Source: Rhizophlyctis rosea
Taxonomy: Eukaryota > Chytridiomycota > Chytridiomycetes > Rhizophlyctidales > Rhizophlyctidaceae
Direction of reading: 5' to 3'
Assembly: GCA_027596075.1 (NCBI GenBank)
Contig: JADGJC010000251.1
Coordinates: 1 to 25,639, forward strand
Length of the DNA stretch: 25,639 bases
Shown piece after piece: positions 19,216 to 25,639 of the stretch (position 1 is the first letter of the stretch; each line of letters starts with the position of its first letter). The position numbers were made by a program, and so were the translations under genes. The notes beneath the pieces are model-generated. The model was not told the origin of the DNA. It saw only the letters and a list, made by a program, of their open reading frames with translations, and made no database searches.

Positions 19216-19773
19216 GCCAACCGCAATGTCTCGGAACTATGGACAGCTAGTGGCGGAGGCGGCAGCCGCAGACATTTGAGGCTTCCCAGGCCTTGTATTT
19301 CTACATCTCCCTCTCAGCCCTGTTTCAGTCTACCTCCGCTCATATCAGAATTGGTTTACGATTATTTCTCTTTCTCTGCTTCATCGCCATCAGTGCCATT
19401 GCAGCGGAACCTCATCAATGATGTCGGTATCAGCTGATTGAAGGAGTTTCTTAGGGCTCGGATGATGCCGAAAGGTCCTCCGGATTTGAAGACATCCAAG
19501 CAGCCTGTATATGGGGGTGAGGCTTTTTGTCGAGAATCACGGATCGGACCGCATCTTCATCATGAGGGTTGAAGGCGAGAGATTTAGGGGTACCTATGTT
19601 GGCTTGTTCAACAGACAACTACATCGGTGGCACGGTCAAACTGCTGCGCCTCCGGCCAAGAACAAACACATTCAAAAATAAGGTGAATTTCATTCCATTG
19701 AAGAAGGTTCATAACTATACATGCTACAGTGAATGCAAGTCTATACAGTCTCAAACTTCTTGTAAGGCTCATA

Positions 19774-20587
19774 TCAATAACCGCAGTAGACGTAATCACC
19801 ATCTTGGTTGCAATAGGTGCCCTCACCACAGGGGCGAATGGCGGATTTCCAGTCATCTGAATGTTGGATGTTCAACTATCGAGAAGCGGTGCATTCAGTA
19901 CATTTTGCATCACTTACTGTTGGTGCAAGTTGCGAACCAGTCGCGGTCAAGGCACTTCATGGTCCCAGCGTTCCAGTCACCGCATCCACCTTGGATGGCC
20001 TTTCCCAAATCTGCAATGGCTTGACCGGTTAGGCAACGCGTTCCATAGCCACTGCCGGAGAGGTCGGCGCATGGAACGCCATCGTCACGAATATGGAGGG
20101 CGCTTGTACGTCTGTTGGGGCCTTTGCTTGGCACGAGAGTGGAGCCGAGGGTGACTGTGTCATTCAATCCACGCTTGTCGAATGCGGCGGAGCATGCTGC
20201 GGATAGGTCAATATATGGCAATTGGATCAGTACGATAAGGAATGTAGGAGATATTTTGGGATCTACTTACAGGTGGCGACAAGTGCAACGCACGCAGATA
20301 CGCCGAGGCCGCATGCCGTTGTCGCAGTACCAGCCGTCGCCACTGTGCACGCTGCTCCGGCTAGGGAGCATCCAACACCTCCGAAGGCAGTGCAGACAGT
20401 CTAAAGTTAGAGCACAATAAGTGCGAAGACGATGGTATGAGTGAGATGTTGCCAGCACAGTACTTCTACCAATATTTGCAAGCATAGATAACCGATTTAC
20501 CTTCTTGGCAGTATTGCTAGCGTAAGTCGCGGACGGTAGGATGACCGCCACCGAGGCAATCGCACACAGAGGTGTCTTCAATTGCAT
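19774..20587 (-). CDS. Small secreted Cys-rich protein
   Basis: Four exons: 20587-20501, 20400-20271, 20196-19918 and 19856-19774, all phase-consistent; 192 aa. The signal peptide is clear (MQLKTPLCAIASVAVILPSA, cleavage near TYAS). Exon 2 encodes a small-residue, Gly/Ala/Cys-rich hydrophobic stretch (TVCTAFGGVGCSLAGAAC... to ALVAT) with GxxxG-like spacing. Exons 3-4 encode a soluble domain ending C-x5-C-x8-C-G-Y. About 14 Cys lie in the mature part, an even number that fits disulfides. I do not recognise the family. The layout (signal, glycine-zipper-like hydrophobic segment, Cys-rich domain) suggests an extracellular wall-, membrane- or host-interacting protein, but this is inference. A TATAAAT lies about 110 bp upstream of the ATG. 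An in-frame ATG 24 bp upstream would only lengthen the signal region. Confidence 0.82.
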
Positions 20588-20695
20588 TGGTAAGTGATGT
20601 AGGGGTTTCAAAGTCGGGAAATGTCTGAAGGCAGAAGGTTGGGTGCGCTTCGAGTCAGATAACTTGATGGGATGGAGGTGAGCGCAAAATGTCGA

Positions 20696-20706
20696 CTATT
20701 TATAAC
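20696..20706 (-). promoter_or_regulatory. TATA box of the secreted Cys-rich gene
   Basis: The minus strand reads GTTATAAATAG about 110 bp upstream of the ATG at 20587, a good TATA match at a plausible distance. Confidence 0.45.
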
Positions 20707-21588
20707 TTTTGAAGCTATTGGCCGAATGCATCTTGTGATGCTCATCTGTCTTGCTGGTGGGCATACGCCAAGTCAAGAGTGCAACAGATTGCAATCAGCG
20801 GTCTTAGTGGAAGGGAGACTGGTCAATCAACCGGTTCCTAGCACGCCAGTATGTTGGTAGGAGAAAACAGGTCCTTATACTTCGCCCACCACCAACTCCA
20901 ACAGGAGCAACTGAATCCGTTGCAAGGATATTAGGCCAGCGTTGTTTAGGAAGGAGCATGGCGCACGGCTACAATAGAGGTGCTCGAAAATGAAGGCACC
21001 CAACCCGCAAAATTCTCACCGCAGCCAAACTTATTACTTTATTCAAACACTTGTTTCCCAGGAGGAAGCCATGAGACAGGCGGTTGCCAATATGAAGGGA
21101 CACCACAGTCGTCACAATGACTTGTCATGGGATGTGTGCTTGAAGGTAAGGAGCAAGCCATTCAGCAAGGTGCATGAAGTGGCAGGCCATTCCTGACACC
21201 ACTCAAGGTGGTTGGAGTTCGGCTGGCAATTCAACATGAAGGAACGTCAGATCTGTTGAGGACGGGCTTTTCGCGTATGGGCACATATCTGATGTGTTGC
21301 GCCGAGCTTCAGCAAAAATTCTCCAGAAGCTCAAGCGTGGACACCGGCTTTTGAAACACAGTATTGCAGATGTGTACGGCATATGGATCCGCCGCTCTTG
21401 ATTGATTAGAGGAGGCCATGTCAAATTTGACTCATCTTTATCTTTTGATTACAAGCTCCTTCTCTGATATTAAGCCCTGCACGGTCATAACTTGATTAAG
21501 GCGGCCTCGCCTAGTCCTTGATTACAGAAAGCTGTAAGTAGGAAGTAAAGGAGGTGGGCGAAGCTGCCACGCCCGTGCCCCGACGTCG

Positions 21589-21604
21589 GACCGTCAGAAC
21601 GGTC
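21589..21604. repeat. Perfect inverted repeat GACCGT-CAGA-ACGGTC
   Basis: Two 6-base arms and a 4-base loop are directly visible in the GC-rich patch. Further gtcgtc/ggtcgtc strings follow. Confidence 0.7.
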
Positions 21605-22039
21605 GTCAGGTCGTCGGCGGTGTGGGAGTACAGCAGTGAGTCAGTGACGGTGCCAGGACCCGGTCACGTGAGCGTGTGTGGACCCTAAGCCCTTAAGAGG
21701 GGCAACTTGATGGACCCCCGCAACTCAGGGCACCGCTAGTGACTAGAGCCTACATAGCAGCTACACAAAAATTTCAGGCACACCTCAACATGGAGTGGCT
21801 TTGTTGGTGACCCACGGGCTTTGAAAACTCATATCCCTTCCGGGCCTGGTATCTACAGGGAGGTAAAATCCATTTCAGAAAGGAAGCCAATCCGCAAACA
21901 AGGCGATTCCATGGCGCTTCATTATACCCACTCCATGACAATTCATGCCGGTCATCTTCCTTCATGTCTGCTGATAGTCCTCTCAGCAAAGTTTTTTCGA
22001 TGCACTATGACCGTTGTAGGGTTCGTTGCTGGGATGGCC

Positions 22040-22047
22040 TATAAGTA
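22040..22047 (+). promoter_or_regulatory. TATA box of the four-helix membrane gene
   Basis: TATAAGTA lies about 70 bp upstream of the ATG at 22113. Confidence 0.45.
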
Positions 22048-22112
22048 GACACTTTGAACTCGTCTGAGGGCCACGCAACGCCTTCTTTCATCCACGCTTT
22101 AGCTGTTCAAAC

Positions 22113-22680
22113 ATGGCGGTGATAATTACTTTCAAAACCGTGGTGCTCGAGTCCCTGGCTCTCGCCGCCCTAGCCATCTTATTGCCCATCATCTTCTTTG
22201 CCAGTAAAGTGATGCCCACCCCATACACTCTCCCTGTGCTCTTGAGTGTTTTTGCATTGGTCAGCGCGGTGATGAATTTGGTGGTTGCGCGCACGGTACG
22301 GACGCACCCACCCACCCCCCCCCCCCCCCCTTTTTCTTCTTTTCGATTGTACTGCCAATTTCTCATTTTCCTATACCAGCGACTCTCTGGCTTGACCGGC
22401 ATCTTATACACCCTTTGGCCTCTGGTGTGCACAATTGTCGTTTACATTGTTTGGGCGGGGAGGGACAGTTTCAATGGCGGATTCCGCGGCCAGGACGTTT
22501 GGTGGGTGCCGATGTTGGGTCAGGTGAGTTCCATGATTTTGTTGAACGGTGAAGAATGGTTGGCGGCTGAGCTTTTATGTATCTCTGCAGCTGGGCGTTG
22601 TCATTCAGTACATCATTATGTGGAGAGGTGTCTGGTTTTGGGAGGAGCCGGAGGTCCAGGCACCAATGCAACAAGTCTGA
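22113..22680 (+). CDS. Small four-helix membrane protein, unknown function
   Basis: Three exons: 22113-22295, 22380-22523 and 22591-22680, all joined at phase 0; 138 aa. Splicing is supported by clean donors (gtacgg, gtgagt), acceptors (taccag, ctgcag) and continuous hydrophobic helices across junctions. Four hydrophobic segments are visible at about residues 8-30, 38-60, 64-86 and 108-130. The loop between helices 3 and 4 has GRDSFNGGFRGQDVWW. The C-terminus is aromatic then short and polar (MWRGVWFWEEPEVQAPMQQV). No signal peptide distinct from helix 1 and no catalytic motif is seen. Intron 1 contains a run of about 14 C. I do not recognise the family. It neighbours another multi-pass protein on the same strand about 480 bp downstream. 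Confidence 0.75.
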
Positions 22681-23160
22681 TTGCGGGATTTCGCTTGAAA
22701 CATTTATAATAGCAGTTGGTACTTTCTCTATATGTTGCTGGTGAAGCGCTATTTGAAAGAGTTCAGGCCGTCTGATTTGTTTGAGTAGTATACGTAAAAA
22801 TAAGAGTTTGACCAATCATCATCCCATCACAATCCGAAGGGCTGCCCATCCGGACCATGAACAAATCAACAATTCAGCGCGAAGTATCCTGATAGGCATG
22901 AAGTGCACATAAGAACCTTCACACCCTAGAGCTTTCCTAGAAACTCCTGCCATCCATGTGTGGGACATGCTTGACAATGGCAACACCCATGTTGCTCTGC
23001 TGCAGAATTGTTGCCATATTTGACTGACAATCGTGCTTTGTGGTCATAAACGTTGCCAAGGGCGTCCAAGAGCATATATAGCCATCGGCCTCCCCGTCAT
23101 TCCCCCTCACTCACTTCATTGCCGAGGGGAGGGCCAGTGCCTCAGAACCAAGCACAAACC
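22681..23160. other. Intergenic region between two membrane-protein genes
   Basis: It includes the 3' flank of the four-helix gene and the promoter of the next gene (TATATAG at 23075). Nothing else was seen. Confidence 0.6.
23075..23081 (+). promoter_or_regulatory. TATA box of the TLC-like gene
   Basis: TATATAG lies about 80 bp upstream of the chosen ATG at 23161. This also argues against the earlier in-frame ATG at 23053, which lies upstream of the element. Confidence 0.45.
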
Positions 23161-23886
23161 ATGCAACTCAGCCCACTCCTTCGCCCTCGTCTGTTCTTCA
23201 TGGAGCCACAGGCGTGGCTCTTCCTCTATCGGTCCTCGCAAGAATCACCCACATTTCATGTGATGATTCACGCCATCGTCAACGTGTTGTTCCTGACATT
23301 CCTTCTGTTCGTCCTGTACGGTTGTTGGGCGAACGGTCATTTCGTGATGGGTCCCACTACATTGGTCCGTCCGACTACCAGTATCAGAAACGTCCGTAAA
23401 CACTACAGGACAGACTCTTCAGACCCAGCGGAAAACTCGAGGTGTATCAAAAGGAAGACGCCAAGCTTCATTATCACCTTCAATTTCTACCTTCTCCTCC
23501 ACACCATATTCTACATCCTTGAGCTCTCGCACACCCGCATGATCGTCGACCTTCCCGAGATGGCCCTCCACCACCTTCTCGCCATCGGTATCTTTTGTTG
23601 TATGTTCGTCGAATCCCGCTACGTAATGGTTCTTAGCATCATCCCCTATTGCCTCCACGCGGCGTATCATGCTTTGGGAGGCTGGACTACTCCCGAGGCA
23701 AAGTGGATCCTGCCGTGGTACTGTTTGACGCTATTTGTTGGGGGCGTTAGGGCGTTATTTATATGTCGCCGGAGACTGGGTGATGTGCTGCTGCCGGTTT
23801 TGTGTTTGTTGGAAGTGGGTGTGAACTACAGAATTCAGTGTGATCGGGCGGGGGTCGGAAAGTGTCTTGCGGAGTTCTTGGAGTGA
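23161..23886 (+). CDS. Multi-pass membrane protein, TLC-domain-like
   Basis: Single exon, 241 aa. The frame opens at 23053, but the ATG at 23161 is preferred because a TATA box lies between the two. About five to six hydrophobic segments are present. The segment LELSHTRMIVDLPEMALHHL, followed by LAIGIFCCMFVESRYVMVL and PYCLHAAYHALGG, resembles the TLC (TRAM-LAG1-CLN8) core: an acidic residue, EM-x2-HH, then a His-containing helix. TLC proteins act in lipid sensing or ceramide and sphingolipid metabolism. The similarity is by eye and short, so the function is tentative. A hydrophilic, basic loop (about residues 75-100: TSIRNVRKHYRTDSSD) separates helix 1 from the rest. The coding strand changes from C-rich to G-rich near 23690. 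No intron is apparent. Confidence 0.68.
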   Translation: MQLSPLLRPRLFFMEPQAWLFLYRSSQESPTFHVMIHAIVNVLFLTFLLFVLYGCWANGHFVMGPTTLVRPTTSIRNVRKHYRTDSSDPAENSRCIKRKTPSFIITFNFYLLLHTIFYILELSHTRMIVDLPEMALHHLLAIGIFCCMFVESRYVMVLSIIPYCLHAAYHALGGWTTPEAKWILPWYCLTLFVGGVRALFICRRRLGDVLLPVLCLLEVGVNYRIQCDRAGVGKCLAEFLE

Positions 23887-24963
23887 TGGAGGGAAGATGT
23901 CGAAGGAAAAGTAGGAAAAGGCTACCCACCGGGATGGGGGTTTCATTGCTTTTTTGTGGTTAGGTTGAACGCGAAAACTCACATGTATAGATGCAAAGCA
24001 GTCAATGCAGTTAGCAATTTAGGCTGGATGGGTAGTCTGTATGAAATATATGATTTATATATAGCGGCCGAAGCTCTGCGTTCAGGAATGGAGTCCATCC
24101 ATCAGAAAGAGAATCGACCCGAGCCGTGAGCAACCCGATCACCTGTCGGGAACGGGTGCCAGAGTTCCCTACTTGAATACTTTGAATGGGGCAAACTTTT
24201 TTTTTTTCGCCGAAACCTGAGCATAATTTTAGCTGTCGGCGCAGGCAAAACTAAGATAAACTACACGAAGACCGCGTTCGCTTTTTCAGCCACCTATCTA
24301 CCTTCCGAATCATCGGGACGATAAGGCGAAAAAAATGGGTCGAGCCGCGGCAAAAAAAAGATGAAGATGCACACGAAGTGAGTGAAGTGTATAAGCAAGC
24401 AGTCAGCACTAGACGGTGCAATCAACATGCCTAGATCGAACCTTTATGTCGCCACCAAGATATCAAGAAGGTTCTTGCAGGGCGGGCAGTAAGCTTTTCA
24501 GACATGCTGAACAAGCCCTGTAAGCACGCCCTGATTGTGTAGACACAGCAAAAGGTCACGCTCCATATTGGGGTTTGCAGTCAAGCTGATGACCACGAGA
24601 GACCGCTTAGAAGGACTTGTAGTCAACTCGTCATTACAGTAGGTTTCGCTATATCAGTGATGCTGGAGAAGTTTGCACTCCCAGCACCATACTGTATGTT
24701 GCACCCTTAAACGTTTTTTTGAGAATCTTATCAGGACCGGATCCGACCCTTCCAAGTCGGAAAAAAAAAGATTCGCGCTGTTCCGGTGAACAGCATAGGG
24801 CGTGAGCGCTTCAAAGCCGAACCACATCCACAAACACATTCGGTACCAATGAAGATGATCACCATCCCAATGAACCGATGCATGCCAACTGCATATTTAC
24901 ATGTTCACAATCCAATGCATACACTTTACGCTATGCTACGCTACCTTACTATCACTCCACCCC
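23887..24963. other. Intergenic region between convergent genes
   Basis: AT-rich stretches with homopolymers (e.g. t-run near 24199, a-runs near 24330-24360 and 24761) and short inverted repeats: TCCGAC...GTCGGA at 24751-24770 and CTGTTC-CGGT-GAACAG at 24778-24793. No coding frame is supportable. Confidence 0.6.
24751..24793. repeat. Two adjacent short hairpins
   Basis: TCCGAC/GTCGGA (8-nt loop) is followed by an A-run and then CTGTTC/GAACAG (4-nt loop). Both are perfect 6-bp stems between convergent genes. Possibly 3'-end-related, possibly chance. Confidence 0.5.
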
Positions 24964-25639
24964 TCACCGCCCACTACTCCTCCGCCTCTTCAAATTCTCA
25001 TCCTCCCTCTTCCCATCATCCTCCCTCTCCTTCCTCTTAACCCTCGCATCCGCCGCCCCATTCCCATTCCCCGTCCCCGTACCTCCCGCCGCTCCCGTCC
25101 CAGCCGCCTGCGGAACAGCAGGCGTCAATCCCTCAGCCATCGAGGCCGTCCTCGACGCTCGTCCCCTGATACCAATCGTCGGTGTTGGGGGAGGAGATTT
25201 GCGAGACGCGTCCGTGGATTGTGGACGTGGTTCTTCAGGCTTTTCTTCTCCTGCAGCACCACTGCTACCACCACCGGCACCGGCAGTACTACCATGACGA
25301 CGCCGTGAATCGTCGCGGTCACGTTTTTCTATTGATGTCCCCAGAAAATGCACATCATTTTAGAACCATGCACTCAAAAACAATTGAATATCACACAAAG
25401 AAATGACGAAAGGAAAGAACTCACCATCCTCCCCCCGCCTCCTCTTCCCCTCATGCTCCCTCTCCGACGGGGTCCGCGGCCGCTCCGTGGGGCGGGCGTC
25501 GGGCTCCGGCCCGCCGCCGGCGGGGGCCCTGGCGGGCTGGGCGAGCCCGGCCCGGGGGGTTGGGTGTCGGGATTTTGCGGTTGTTGAGGATGTGGGGGAG
25601 GAGGAGGAAGGGTGGATGAGGTGTGAATTTGGTGGGGAG
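24964..25639 (-). CDS. Disordered charged protein, 3' part (runs off window)
   Basis: Two exons are visible: 25639-25425 (open at the window edge) and 25328-24964. They are joined in phase 1 across a 96-bp intron (GTGAGT...CAATAG). About 193 residues are present. Exon 1 is Pro/Ser/Ala-rich, then Arg/Glu-rich (RPTERPRTPSEREHEGKRRR). The junction restores GEDEKRDRDDSRRR. The rest is Gly/Ala/Pro/Ser-rich and ends in a basic block (RVKRKEREDD, KREDENLKRRRSSGR). The RD/RE/SR-type composition is common in nuclear RNA-processing or chromatin proteins, which is only a guess. The intron is supported by charge-pattern continuity on both sides. Both exons go from C-rich to G-rich along the coding strand. 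I do not recognise a domain. Confidence 0.7.

Larger units (their letters stand above)
17487..19773. other. Intergenic region with tandem repeats and an unresolved GC-rich stretch
   Basis: It begins with the 3' flank of the PP4R3-like gene and a large tandem repeat (17661-17932). Between about 18300 and 18900 the minus strand has Ser/Thr/Pro/His-rich open frames in two registers (e.g. ETRSISEDDAVVTKDAD and TTTTEEEEHIGVDG), so a disordered minus-strand gene is possible, but I cannot choose a frame or start. A triple 12-bp repeat is at 19035-19070 and a small hairpin at 19180-19215. The remainder shows nothing I can support. Confidence 0.45.
20588..22112. other. Divergent intergenic region, 1.5 kb
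   Basis: It separates the minus-strand secreted-protein gene from the plus-strand four-helix gene and has a TATA-like element at each end. A 6-bp hairpin GACCGT-CAGA-ACGGTC lies at 21589-21604 within a GC-rich patch (21545-21720). That patch differs from its surroundings and could be a solo repeat or LTR remnant, though no terminal repeats or target duplication were found. No gene is supportable. Confidence 0.5.

Noticed and set aside
21618..21775. Possible solo LTR (tgtgggag ... acaca) in the GC-rich patch
   Set aside because: No clear terminal inverted dinucleotide pair with target duplication, and no internal retroelement genes.
24118..24170. tRNA-like hairpin cccga/tcggg
   Set aside because: Only one arm can be drawn; there is no acceptor or T-arm.

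Overview
The window reads as nuclear DNA of a fungus. Nearly every gene is split by short introns (mostly 60-120 bp) with GT donors, AG acceptors and CTAAC/CTGAC-like branch points, including a perfect TACTAAC. The families found (intracellular LysM protein, PQ-loop vacuolar-type protein, PP4 regulatory subunit 3, GH46 chitosanase) fit a fungus. I cannot fix the phylum from sequence alone.

Layout. 1-612 (+) is the 3' end of a C2H2 zinc-finger protein. 1887-3064 (-) is a Gln-rich coiled-coil protein with an RVxF-like motif. It is divergent from 3915-5452 (+), a seven-helix PQ-loop protein in five exons. A 3.4 kb block (5453-8914) follows with only broken, unrecognised frames. 8915-10135 (+) is a GH46 chitosanase carrying a C-terminal membrane anchor. 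10723-11637 (+) is an intracellular LysM protein. 13084-14538 (+) is an unrecognised coiled-coil protein placed head to tail, possibly fused, with 14568-17486 (+), a PP4R3/SMEK-like gene that shows two single-base frame breaks. A 270 bp tandem repeat lies just after it. 19774-20587 (-) is a small secreted Cys-rich protein. 22113-22680 (+) and 23161-23886 (+) are two small multi-pass membrane proteins. 24964-25639 (-) is the 3' part of a disordered, charged protein that runs off the window.

No operon-like logic or mobile-element core gene is visible. Functionally the genes fall into signalling/regulation (zinc finger, PP4R3, possible PP1-docking protein), wall or chitosan-related surface biology (anchored chitosanase, secreted Cys-rich protein, perhaps the LysM protein) and membrane proteins. 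The most unusual items are the membrane-anchored GH46 enzyme, the double frame break in an otherwise well-conserved PP4R3 gene and its possible in-frame fusion to the gene upstream, and a repeated exon-scale switch from C-rich to G-rich coding strand. All gene models were assembled by eye from splice signals and reading-frame continuity, without transcript or database support.
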